Shown here: positions 8,615 through 15,562 of the stretch, piece after piece | How positions within the stretch are numbered: the first letter of the stretch is position 1 | Layout: the number at the start of each line of letters is the position of its first letter | DNA from: DATBAT01 sp036271375 | GTDB lineage: Bacteria; Acidobacteriota; Terriglobia; Terriglobales; Acidobacteriaceae | Assembly (NCBI GenBank): GCA_036271375.1 | Contig: DATBAT010000255.1 | Span: 1-18,339 of the forward strand | Direction: 5' to 3' | DNA: 18,339 nt | Translations under genes and position numbers: made by a program | Notes under the pieces: generated by a model | The model's input: only the letters and a program-made list of their open reading frames with translations | Told to the model about the DNA's origin: nothing | The model's database searches: none

Positions 8615-8923
8615 TTATTTGGTCCTCGAGCCGGCGTCGGGATAAAACTTCAGCACAGATGCTGTGGGTTGACCGTTTTCGATGGGGAAATTGCGGATTG
8701 GTTCCATCATCTTCTGGTTGTAAGCGAGAATCTTTCGCAGGCGAAGCTTTTGTTCTGGCGACAAGCGATCACCGTACTGCTGCAAGATGCGTTGGTGGCG
8801 TGAGTCGACTTCGCTGCCCGTCTCGGATGTCCTGGCTGGCGCGGATACCGCGCCAAAGACGACCGCGGCCCCGGCTACCGCAACTTGTTTCGCGAATTGA
8901 CGGCGACCACTCTTGCCAGCCAT
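8615..8923 (-). CDS. Small Tat-signal protein of unknown function, partner of the amidase
   Basis: Codes for 102 residues. The start carries a twin-arginine motif (GRRQFAK, Arg7-Arg8), a hydrophobic stretch of about 15 residues (AVAGAAVVFGAV) and an APA cleavage site near residue 30. The mature part is only about 70 residues: a predicted helical segment rich in Leu/Arg/Gln (LSPEQKLRLRKILAYNQK) and a tail PIRNFPIENGQPTASVLKFYP ending in a basic stretch. I do not recognise a named family and see no cofactor motif. The gene sits 5 bp after the dehydrogenase stop and 1 bp before the amidase start, so it is made together with the amidase. A Tat leader normally means a folded protein or complex is exported, so a carrier or chaperone role for a partner protein is possible but unproven. 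No good Shine-Dalgarno precedes its ATG. Confidence 0.75.
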   Translation of the reverse strand: MAGKSGRRQFAKQVAVAGAAVVFGAVSAPARTSETGSEVDSRHQRILQQYGDRLSPEQKLRLRKILAYNQKMMEPIRNFPIENGQPTASVLKFYPDAGSRTK

Positions 8924-8928
8924 GAAAC

Positions 8929-9789
8929 TCAGTTCTTGCGGAACGATTTGACGACGGCGGCGAAATCTTCTTCGCCGTATCCATCGGCGATTGCCTTCTT
9001 GAGAACTTCGATCGCGGCGGCAGCGGTGCGGAACTTTATTCCGTGCCGTTCAGCTTCGCCCGAGGCGTACCCCAGATCCTTGGCCATCAAGCGCAAAGTA
9101 AAATTTGGAGTGAAGTCGCCGCTTGCCTCGATGGCTGCCACTCGTTTCACCAGCGGGCTGCCGGGCGCGCCATTGCTCAAAATCGAAACGACCTTTGCGT
9201 GATCGAGGCCGGCCCCGTCGGCCAGCGCTAGCGCTTCAGCAAACGATGCGGCTTGCACACCGGCCATGACGTTGTTGACCAATTTCATCAGCGCGCCACT
9301 TCCGTTCGGTCCCAAATGAACGACTTCTTTCCCCATTGCCGAAAATGCCGGGCGCGCTTTTTCGAGGGCTGCTTCCGTACCGCCGACCAGAAAGATAAGT
9401 TCGCCCGCCGCCGCGTGCGGCTTGGTGCCGGTGACCGGGGCATCGAGGAATTCGCAATCCTTCGCCTTCGCGGCGGCGGCAAGTTCCTTGATCCATCCCA
9501 CGGTCAAGGTGCCCGACTCAATTAACAGGGAGCCCTTTGCCGCTCCTGCGAGGGCGCCGCGTTCTCCCAGCCACATCGATCTCGACGCCGCATCGTCGGC
9601 TACCATGCTGATGACGATGTCGGCGCGAGACGCTGCGTCTTTCGGAGAGGTCGCGACATTTTCGAAACCTTTACTCCGCTCGGGGTTGCGGTTATAGACC
9701 GTGAGCGGGAAGCCGGCAGCAAGCAGTCGCCGTGCCATGCCTGTTCCCATGGTGCCGAGCCCAAGAAATGCAACGCGTGGTTTGGTCAT
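8929..9789 (-). CDS. NAD(P)-dependent beta-hydroxyacid dehydrogenase (3-hydroxyisobutyrate dehydrogenase family)
   Basis: A 286-residue enzyme of the HIBADH/GLYR/tartronate semialdehyde reductase family, usual length. FLGLGTMGTGMA at 8-19 is the nucleotide-binding loop; VYNRNPERS (Asn33-Arg34) in place of an acidic residue suggests NADP(H). DAPVTGTKPHAAAG at about 117-129 is the substrate-binding signature, here with Thr instead of the usual Ser at 120, and Lys169 in GALMKLVNN is the catalytic Lys. Members interconvert beta-hydroxyacids and semialdehydes or reduce glyoxylate and succinic semialdehyde. Its place between an FAH-family enzyme (3 bp upstream) and the amidase module argues for a step in sugar-acid breakdown. 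Which hydroxyacid it uses cannot be seen; it could reduce a short aldehyde product or oxidise a 2-keto-3-deoxy acid. Confidence 0.9.
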   Translation of the reverse strand: MTKPRVAFLGLGTMGTGMARRLLAAGFPLTVYNRNPERSKGFENVATSPKDAASRADIVISMVADDAASRSMWLGERGALAGAAKGSLLIESGTLTVGWIKELAAAAKAKDCEFLDAPVTGTKPHAAAGELIFLVGGTEAALEKARPAFSAMGKEVVHLGPNGSGALMKLVNNVMAGVQAASFAEALALADGAGLDHAKVVSILSNGAPGSPLVKRVAAIEASGDFTPNFTLRLMAKDLGYASGEAERHGIKFRTAAAAIEVLKKAIADGYGEEDFAAVVKSFRKN

Positions 9790-9792
9790 GAT

Positions 9793-10791
9793 TTATTCCA
9801 GAGCCGTAACGCTAATCAATTGTTTAGTCGGAGCAAATTTCTTGAGCGGATTCCGCAAAGGTCGCCCGAAGCCTTCGCAGGAAACTTCCATCATGTCGCC
9901 GTCTTCAAGTTCGACGCCCTCACTGAAGCTGAGAGCATCCGTTCCGAAGTAGTGGACATGAACGTCGCCGGGTCGGCGGTGGCCCTCAAACTTGAAATGG
10001 TGATGTTCGATGTTCTGGAGGCTGTGGCACATTTCCGCCTCGCCGGTGCGGAAGGATTTCGCCCACAGACCTTTACCTGCCCGCTGAATGCTCGCTTTGA
10101 CGGCGACCGACTGAAACTCTGCGCCAACGGTGAGTTCCGGGCCGAGAGAGCAAGTGCGTAGTTTCGATCCTGCGAGATTGAGATAGTTTTTCTTCTCAAA
10201 ACGATGATCGGAAAATTCATTTCCTGTGGCGAAGCCAATGCGAAAAGGTTGGCCATTCTCGCCGATCACATAAACACCGGCGATTTCGGCTTCCTCGCCG
10301 CCATCCTCACCGTAAAAAGGAATGTCGAGCGTTTCGTTGTGTGCCCGCAGAAGGTTTCCGCTTCCTTTGTAGAACCACTCCGGCGGCGTGCCTACGCATT
10401 GCGGCGCCGGGCGGCCACCTTCGACGCCCCAGCGAAACATCTTCATGCTGTCTGTGAGCTCTTCGGTCGCCGAGATATGCATCTGCTGACGTCCGCGAGC
10501 AGAGCCCAGGTGCGTCAGTCCGGTCCCCGAAATCAGGCAGCGCGAAGGCGTTTCGGGATGATCAACGGCGGGAAGGATTCGCCACTCTGAATTCCCTTCA
10601 TAGATCGGATCGTAATCCAGGGTTTCGCTGGAAAGCCTTTTCTGAACGACTGCTGAAAGCTTCTCAACGGAAGCAATCGCTTCAGTCGCAAGCTGGTGAA
10701 TTGAAGTCACACTCGAGAGCATTCGCAGCTTAGGTTCTTCCACGAGTCCGACTCGCCGGTTATCGCCACGTCTCAGTTGGATAAGCCGCAT
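9793..10791 (-). CDS. FAH-family protein, AraD1/GguC-like, likely 2-keto-3-deoxy sugar-acid pathway enzyme
   Basis: A 332-residue member of the fumarylacetoacetate hydrolase superfamily. Metal ligands fit GEEAEIAG (Glu167, Glu169) and EFSDH (Asp195). The surrounding blocks, EWFYKGSG at 138, GFATGNEFSDH, SKLRTCSLGPEL at 209 and YFGTDALSF near 281, are those I associate with the AraD1/GguC branch. Members annotated this way occur in non-phosphorylative L-arabinose, L-rhamnose and L-fuconate breakdown, where related FAH enzymes cleave 2,4-diketo-3-deoxy acids to pyruvate plus an acid, or dehydrate a 2-keto-3-deoxy pentonate. Lying 3 bp after a rhamnonate-dehydratase-like gene fits such a role. 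GGAG lies 6 nt before its ATG, inside the end of the dehydratase gene. Exact chemistry is inferred, not shown. Confidence 0.85.
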   Translation of the reverse strand: MRLIQLRRGDNRRVGLVEEPKLRMLSSVTSIHQLATEAIASVEKLSAVVQKRLSSETLDYDPIYEGNSEWRILPAVDHPETPSRCLISGTGLTHLGSARGRQQMHISATEELTDSMKMFRWGVEGGRPAPQCVGTPPEWFYKGSGNLLRAHNETLDIPFYGEDGGEEAEIAGVYVIGENGQPFRIGFATGNEFSDHRFEKKNYLNLAGSKLRTCSLGPELTVGAEFQSVAVKASIQRAGKGLWAKSFRTGEAEMCHSLQNIEHHHFKFEGHRRPGDVHVHYFGTDALSFSEGVELEDGDMMEVSCEGFGRPLRNPLKKFAPTKQLISVTALE

Positions 10792-10794
10792 TCG

Positions 10795-11967
10795 CTACTC
10801 CGTCACTTCGAATCGTTCCAACGCTTTTTCGTTGATGGTCAGGCCAAGTCCCGGAAGATTTTCATCAAGGTCTATGAAGCCACCTTTCGCTTTGGGCTCT
10901 CCGTCGAAGATGTACCAGAACAGTTCGTTACCGACTTCGACGTCGACGATCGGGAAATATTCCGCCATCGGAGAATTCAGGCTCGCCATGACCACGTGAT
11001 AGTTGTGCATCTGTCCGGCGTGTGGAATCACCGGCACCGAGTGTGCCTCGGCGAGCGCCGTGATCTTGCGTGCCTGCGAGATTCCGCCTACGCGATTGGT
11101 GTCGAATTGAATGTAGTCGACGGCGCGGGCTTCCAGAAGTTCGCGAAAACCATACACCGTGAACTCATGTTCACCGCCGGAGATGGGAACGCGTCCGTAG
11201 GCTTTGAGTTCGGCGTAGCCATGAATGTCATCGGGGATCACCGGTTCTTCCAGCCAGCGCAGGTGAAAAGGTTCGAGCAGCGGAAGCATTCGCTTCGCGT
11301 AATCGAGCGTCCATCCCATATAGGCGTCGGCCATCACATCGATGTCGGCGCCAACCGTTTCGCGAACCGTCCTCACCAAATCCAAATTGTGTTGCATTCC
11401 CGCAGCGCCGTCAGTCGGTCCCCAGCCAAAGCGCAGCTTCATGGCTTTGAAGCCTTCATCTTTGTATTGTTGGGCTTCGCTGGCTAGTTTTTTCAGCTCG
11501 ACGCTATAGAGCCGGCTGGCATAGACGGGGATGCGCTGTTTTGTCCTTCCGCCTAACAAGCGATAGACGGGCTGTTTGGCGGATTTTCCCAGAATGTCCC
11601 AGAGCGCGATGTCAATCGCGCTGATGGCCGTCATGCCAATCCCTTTGCGGCCGAACGCCATGGTCTTCCGGTACATGTGTTGCCAGAGCAATTCCGTGTC
11701 CCAAGGATCTGCGCCGATCAACAGCGGCTTCAAGTAAAGGTCGATCACTTGCTTACAGGCATGTGGTGCCAATGCGGCGTTGCCGATTCCTACCAGTCCG
11801 TCGTCGGTAAAAATCTCGACCACCAGCCAGCCGTGAAAAGTGAATGTACTCATCGACGCCGCGGGGAACGCCAGCAGGTCCATGGGATTGGTACAGAAGT
11901 GAGGAGGCAGCGGAACGGTTTTGCCACGCCATTGCACGACCCGGGTCCGAATCTCTTTGATCTTCAA
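10795..11967 (-). CDS. Mandelate racemase/muconate lactonizing family sugar-acid dehydratase, rhamnonate dehydratase-like
   Basis: Read as 390 residues from TTG at 11967, which overlaps the transporter stop as TTGA. The frame stays open 150 codons further, but that stretch lies in another frame of the transporter gene and has no family character. Metal ligands Asp214 (MADAY), Glu240 (WLEEP) and Glu266 (GGEHEF) have the usual 26-residue spacing. The Asp289/His316 pair (QFDTN, IPHAG) would be the His-Asp dyad. WGPTDGAAG at 182-190, YMGW, GYAELK and the late GEPKAKGGFIDL parallel E. coli L-rhamnonate dehydratase block by block. The Lys-x-Lys position reads KLR (177-179). The expected reaction is loss of water from an aldonic acid to give a 2-keto-3-deoxy acid; L-rhamnonate, L-mannonate, L-lyxonate or L-arabinonate are all candidates. 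Confidence 0.85.
   Translation of the reverse strand: MKIKEIRTRVVQWRGKTVPLPPHFCTNPMDLLAFPAASMSTFTFHGWLVVEIFTDDGLVGIGNAALAPHACKQVIDLYLKPLLIGADPWDTELLWQHMYRKTMAFGRKGIGMTAISAIDIALWDILGKSAKQPVYRLLGGRTKQRIPVYASRLYSVELKKLASEAQQYKDEGFKAMKLRFGWGPTDGAAGMQHNLDLVRTVRETVGADIDVMADAYMGWTLDYAKRMLPLLEPFHLRWLEEPVIPDDIHGYAELKAYGRVPISGGEHEFTVYGFRELLEARAVDYIQFDTNRVGGISQARKITALAEAHSVPVIPHAGQMHNYHVVMASLNSPMAEYFPIVDVEVGNELFWYIFDGEPKAKGGFIDLDENLPGLGLTINEKALERFEVTE
11964..11967 (-). promoter_or_regulatory. TTGA stop/start overlap between transporter and dehydratase
   Basis: On the minus strand TTG (11967-11965) and TGA (11966-11964) share two bases, a TTG version of the usual ATGA coupling signal. The first residues after this TTG (KIKEIRTRVV) are the first that look like a family N-terminus, which fixes the start. 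Confidence 0.7.
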
Positions 11968-13223
11968 ATGGCCGCCTGATATTCGAGGTTTGTTTGCAAC
12001 GCCAGTGGACGAACCACCGGGATTAAAACGAGGAGAATCAAAAATCCAATTACGTGAAACGTTCCGGCCAAACTGAACACCGTCTTGTAGCCCCAGCCGT
12101 GGTCGAGTAGATATCCGGCAAACTGGCCAAACAAAATTCCGCCGATTGCCCCGCCGAATCCAACCATTCCCGCCACTGCTCCCACGACATTCTTCGGAAA
12201 AAGGTCCGCGGGCAGCACGATTACCAACGTTGACCACCACTGTTGACCGAAATAAGCCAGGCTGAATATAGCAAGCGCAATCGATATCCGAACATGCGGA
12301 ACGAAGAGGATGGAAGGCATCAACGCTGCACTGAAGCCGAGGGCAATCTTGCGCGCTGCATTCAACGAAAGATTGCGGCGCACCATGTAACTGGAGAAGC
12401 TTCCACCGACCAAACACCCAATGCCGGCCGCGGCGTAAGGGATCCAGGCGAACGTTCCCACCGCCTTGATGTCGAATCCACGCGCATCATACAGATATTT
12501 CGGGAGCCAGAACAGATAGAAGTACCAGGCTGCGTCGCTCATGAACTTCGCCAGAACGACTCCCCAAGTCTGTTTGAATTTGAGCAAGCCAACCCAACTT
12601 ATGTTTACGGTCGGAAGTTCTGCCTCGGGCTCGAGTTTTTGAAATTCCTCGGGTGTTAATCGCGGATGCTCGTCTGGTGGGAAGTATGCGCGCCGCCACC
12701 ATACCGTCCACATCAAGCCCAGCAGCCCCGTCAGCACAAAAATCCAACGCCAGTTGGCGTACAGCAACACCAATGAAATCAGTGGAGGCGCGAGAACCGC
12801 GCCCACCGCGCTGCCGCCATTGATGATCCCCATTGCCGTCGCCCGTTCTTTGACCGAAAACCACTCCGCGACCACGCGCGTCGCCGCCGGAAAGCCGCCA
12901 CCTTCGCCCGCACCAAGAAGAAATCGGCTGACGGCAAGCATGGCGAAGGTCAATGCAAAACTGTGGCTGATGCAAGCCACCGACCATGCCACCATCACAA
13001 CCGTGAATCCCCGCCGCGTGCCGAGCATGTCAGTCAACTTGCCGCCTGCAGCGTAGAGAAACGCATAGGCCAGCAGAAAAGCTGACTGCAAATAAGAAAA
13101 TTGCTCGTTGGTGAGAGGGATATCTTTTTCAATCGCTTTGATCGCAACCGGAAGCGTCTGCCGGTCCAGATAGCTGATGGCGATCGCCGCACTCACTAGT
13201 ATTGCGATCCGCCATCGAAGCAC
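11964..13223 (-). CDS. MFS transporter, anion:cation symporter family (ExuT-like)
   Basis: A 419-residue inner-membrane transporter with about 12 hydrophobic segments. The start MLRWRIAILVSAAIAISYLDR, with a Tyr-Leu-Asp-Arg segment in TM1, GGKLTDMLGTRR in the TM2-3 loop, SRFLLGAGEGGGFPA in TM4 and EWFSVKERATAMGI after it are hallmarks of the ACS group that carries hexuronates, galactonate and other sugar acids with protons. This points to import of an acidic sugar rather than a neutral one. GTG at 13223 is preceded by GAGGGGGAG (13227-13235 on the minus strand). It follows the GH127 gene by 53 bp and shares its stop with the dehydratase start. The exact substrate is not readable. Confidence 0.9.
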   Translation of the reverse strand: MLRWRIAILVSAAIAISYLDRQTLPVAIKAIEKDIPLTNEQFSYLQSAFLLAYAFLYAAGGKLTDMLGTRRGFTVVMVAWSVACISHSFALTFAMLAVSRFLLGAGEGGGFPAATRVVAEWFSVKERATAMGIINGGSAVGAVLAPPLISLVLLYANWRWIFVLTGLLGLMWTVWWRRAYFPPDEHPRLTPEEFQKLEPEAELPTVNISWVGLLKFKQTWGVVLAKFMSDAAWYFYLFWLPKYLYDARGFDIKAVGTFAWIPYAAAGIGCLVGGSFSSYMVRRNLSLNAARKIALGFSAALMPSILFVPHVRISIALAIFSLAYFGQQWWSTLVIVLPADLFPKNVVGAVAGMVGFGGAIGGILFGQFAGYLLDHGWGYKTVFSLAGTFHVIGFLILLVLIPVVRPLALQTNLEYQAAI

Positions 13224-13276
13224 GCACTCCCCCTCACCACACCGTCGTTAACTTCGACTTCAAGATACACGCTTTT
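13224..13276 (-). other. 53-bp junction between GH127 and transporter genes
   Basis: The largest internal gap of the seven-gene run. Apart from the transporter ribosome binding site and two short direct copies of ACTTCG/ACTTCA I see no promoter or terminator in it, so read-through is expected. Confidence 0.5.
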
Positions 13277-15328
13277 TTAGCTGCGCAAGAAAGGAACCCA
13301 GACCTGCATCGGCGTGGGCTTACGATTGGCCCAGGCGTAGTAGGGAATCATGGTGAGTTCGCTCGACCGGGTCTTCGCGGAAGAGGCGCTGGCCGGAAGG
13401 TACAGCGCCTTCTCTCCTGATGGAGATTCTGCAATCGCTCCTTCGTGGCGAAGTACGGTGATTCCGTCCAGCATGTCAGCTTTGAATTCGGCTTGGAAAT
13501 CTTTCGCCTTGGAACTGAGCGCAATCGAAACGTCAGCCATTGCAGTTCCGGTTGGCTGGTCGCTTTCCTCGAGACAGAAAACCACCGGCCCACGTTGCAC
13601 TGCCACGCGTCCCGTGTTTTCAGAGACGCGCGGGTTGGCCGCAATCAATTCTGTCGTCAATGGCATGCTCAGGGTCACGCTATCGCCGGCCTTCCATGTG
13701 CGTTTAATTGGAAGATACTGCCCCGGTTGCGCGCCGCCAACATTCTTGCCGTTGACCGCGACGCTCGCGCTTTTCGCCCATCCCGGAATTCTTAAATAAA
13801 GCGTGAAGTCGCTGGCCTCCGCTGGGCTCACCGTCATACGAACTTCGCCGTTCCACGGATATCCCGTCTTCTGTTCGATCTTCAGCGGCGTTTTGTTTTC
13901 GAGATGCCAATCGAGAGTTGAATTGTCATAGAGATGCACGTAAACGCCGTCTTTGCTGGTGCTGTAGAAGTATCCGGGAAGGGAAGCGAACGTACGCTCC
14001 AGGTTGGGAGGACAGCAAGTGGTGTCGTACCAGGGATTGCGAATCTTGTCGCCGCCCGTGGGATCAAATGCCAGCGGGTTGCGATAACAATAGGTCGTGC
14101 CATCCAGCGACATCCCGGAATTGATGCCGTTGTAGAGAGCGCGTTCGATTACATCGGTAAACCGCGCCTCGCCACTTGCCGCTAACATGCGCCAGTTCCA
14201 CATCATGTTGCCGATGGCAGCGCAGCTTTCCCCGTAGGCTTGTTCGTTTGGTAACTCGTAAGCTTCGCCGAAGGCCTCGCCCTCGCTGCGCGCTCCCACT
14301 CCGCCGGTAATGTACATCTGTCGTTTGGAGAGGTCATCCCACAAGACGTTGAGCGTCTTCCAATAGGCTTCGTCGCCAGTCTCGAGGTAATAATCGGTCG
14401 CGCCGCAGCAAGCGTACATCGCACGCACTGCATGGCCCTCGAGCTTCTTCTTGGTCACAAAAGGAATTCCGCAATTCATGTACACGATGGCACGCGGCTT
14501 AATGTCGGCGCGTTCGTCGCCGTGCAGAATGTAACCCGCCAGTTCAACGTATTGCTTTTTGCCGGTAGTGCGATAAAGCTCAATCAGCGACATCTCAATT
14601 TCCGGATGTCCGGAGATGATAGGCTTCTTGTCCGCTCCCGGCCCGTAGTTGGGAATCACAAATCCATCGATGAACTTCGCCCCCGCATCCATCAACGTGG
14701 AGTCGCCAGTGGCCCGGTAATACGCAATCGCGCCCTGCAACATGTGACCCAGACAATACATTTCATGGCCGACTTCCTGAATATGGGGCGTCATGCGCTG
14801 CGAAACTTTGTCCTGAACGAAGTAAGTGTTCAGGTAGCCGGTTGGTTCTTGAATGGCGACCACTTCTTTGATCATCGAATCGGTCACGCGTCGAAGCTCG
14901 GCCTGATCGCCCGATTGCAACGCGAACCCCACGGCTTCCATCCACTTGTAAATATCGGAGTCGGAATAGTACGGCCCTTTCTGCGGTTCGGAGCTTTTCG
15001 CCGCAAGTCGGCGGTAATTGTTCATGCGGCCATGGTCTTCCAATTCCTTACGCATGGAGGGGATGCTGCTCTCGAGGTTGATCTTCCGCCGCTTCGACCA
15101 GAAACCTTCTTCGATGGTTACCGCCCGAACCGGAACGCTATGCAATTTTGCGTAGGGAGAATTCGCTAGATTGAGCACGCCTTGATCTTTCCAGGGCAGA
15201 CCCGCGGAATCTCCGCCGCCTTGAAATGCTCCGAAAGAAAATGCTGGCCGAGCGAGATAAGAAACTGCCGCAGTGGACGCCACGCTTGAAATGAATTGCC
15301 GGCGAGAGGTAGCATTCTTCGGGCTCAT
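13277..15328 (-). CDS. Tat-exported GH127-family hydrolase (beta-L-arabinofuranosidase type)
   Basis: A 683-residue protein starting with a clear Tat signal (SRRQFIS, Arg9-Arg10, then SSVASTAAVSYLA; cleavage around 30-36). The body is the GH127/DUF1680 fold, an (alpha/alpha)6 barrel with beta domains. The zinc-thiolate catalytic set is complete: Glu351 in GEAFGEAYELPN, Glu367 and Cys369 in AYGESCAA, Cys438-Cys439 in CCPPN; Cys439 corresponds to the nucleophile Cys of HypBA1, and the Glu-Glu spacing of 16 is the same. Known members release beta-L-arabinofuranose, and some GH127 enzymes act on aceric acid in rhamnogalacturonan II. The protein would act in the periplasm or outside. TAGGAG lies 6 nt before the ATG. 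It is first of the seven-gene run and probably makes the sugar that the downstream genes consume. Confidence 0.9.
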   Translation of the reverse strand: MSPKNATSRRQFISSVASTAAVSYLARPAFSFGAFQGGGDSAGLPWKDQGVLNLANSPYAKLHSVPVRAVTIEEGFWSKRRKINLESSIPSMRKELEDHGRMNNYRRLAAKSSEPQKGPYYSDSDIYKWMEAVGFALQSGDQAELRRVTDSMIKEVVAIQEPTGYLNTYFVQDKVSQRMTPHIQEVGHEMYCLGHMLQGAIAYYRATGDSTLMDAGAKFIDGFVIPNYGPGADKKPIISGHPEIEMSLIELYRTTGKKQYVELAGYILHGDERADIKPRAIVYMNCGIPFVTKKKLEGHAVRAMYACCGATDYYLETGDEAYWKTLNVLWDDLSKRQMYITGGVGARSEGEAFGEAYELPNEQAYGESCAAIGNMMWNWRMLAASGEARFTDVIERALYNGINSGMSLDGTTYCYRNPLAFDPTGGDKIRNPWYDTTCCPPNLERTFASLPGYFYSTSKDGVYVHLYDNSTLDWHLENKTPLKIEQKTGYPWNGEVRMTVSPAEASDFTLYLRIPGWAKSASVAVNGKNVGGAQPGQYLPIKRTWKAGDSVTLSMPLTTELIAANPRVSENTGRVAVQRGPVVFCLEESDQPTGTAMADVSIALSSKAKDFQAEFKADMLDGITVLRHEGAIAESPSGEKALYLPASASSAKTRSSELTMIPYYAWANRKPTPMQVWVPFLRS

Positions 15329-15366
15329 GAAGGACTCCTAAAATATCGAGCTGAACCGACGATTGC

Positions 15367-15378
15367 GAAAACGCTTTC
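15367..15378. promoter_or_regulatory. Operator-like palindrome GAAAACGCTTTC
   Basis: GAAA-N-CG-N-TTTC, symmetric except for the two N positions. It ends 38 bp before the GH127 ATG, between it and the likely -10 region, where a LacI-family repressor would block transcription. The regulator itself is not in the window. Confidence 0.5.
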
Positions 15379-15417
15379 TCATATCATCGGTTTGCGAATC
15401 GATTTTGCAGACGGGAA

Positions 15418-15423
15418 TATAAT
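15418..15423 (+). promoter_or_regulatory. Perfect -10 hexamer TATAAT
   Basis: Consensus match in GAATATAATATG. Upstream TTTGCG/TTTTGC are poor -35 candidates at non-ideal spacing. If used, the FG-GAP gene would have a 5' leader of roughly 140 nt. Confidence 0.4.
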
Positions 15424-15460
15424 ATGCAAATGTAAAGGGAATTTCGAGTGTTTTCGGTGG

Positions 15461-15490
15461 AAATCTGCAGTTGAGTTTCGAAACAGATTT
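15461..15490. promoter_or_regulatory. Nested inverted repeat: AAATCTG-N16-CAGATTT around GTTTCGAAAC
   Basis: The 7-bp arms at 15461-15467 and 15484-15490 are exact inverted copies, and the spacer contains most of a perfect 10-bp palindrome GTTTCGAAAC (15475-15484). This could be a dimer or tetramer binding site or a hairpin in the leader of the FG-GAP gene. Confidence 0.4.
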
Positions 15491-15511
15491 GCGTCACAAA
15501 ACTCGGTTTGA

Positions 15512-15544
15512 GAAAACGGTTAACTTACGCGTGAACTCGTTTCA
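15512..15544. promoter_or_regulatory. Two further operator-like sites (GAAAACGGTTAAC and TGAACTCGTTTCA)
   Basis: The first (15512-15524) repeats the left seven bases of the 15367 palindrome, GAAAACG. The second (15532-15544) is TGAA-N5-TTCA with CG inside, close to the catabolite/LacI consensus shape. Both lie just upstream of the FG-GAP gene. Confidence 0.35.
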
Positions 15545-15562
15545 AGTAGCATCAAAGTAGCA
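15542..15562 (+). repeat. Short tandem repeat TCAAGTAGCA / TCAAAGTAGCA
   Basis: Two adjacent copies differing by one inserted A, ending 7 bp before the FG-GAP start codon, where a Shine-Dalgarno would be expected but none is clear. Confidence 0.6.

Noticed and set aside
10777..11487. 236-codon open frame antisense to the dehydratase
   Set aside because: Composition is typical of an antisense shadow and the sense frame has all metal ligands.
11968..12417. 150-codon N-terminal extension of the dehydratase frame
   Set aside because: It is another frame of the transporter gene; the enolase N-terminal domain starts at the TTG at 11967.
14432..15169. 245-codon open frame antisense to the GH127 gene
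   Set aside because: No motif or ribosome binding site, and it covers conserved GH127 sequence on the sense strand.
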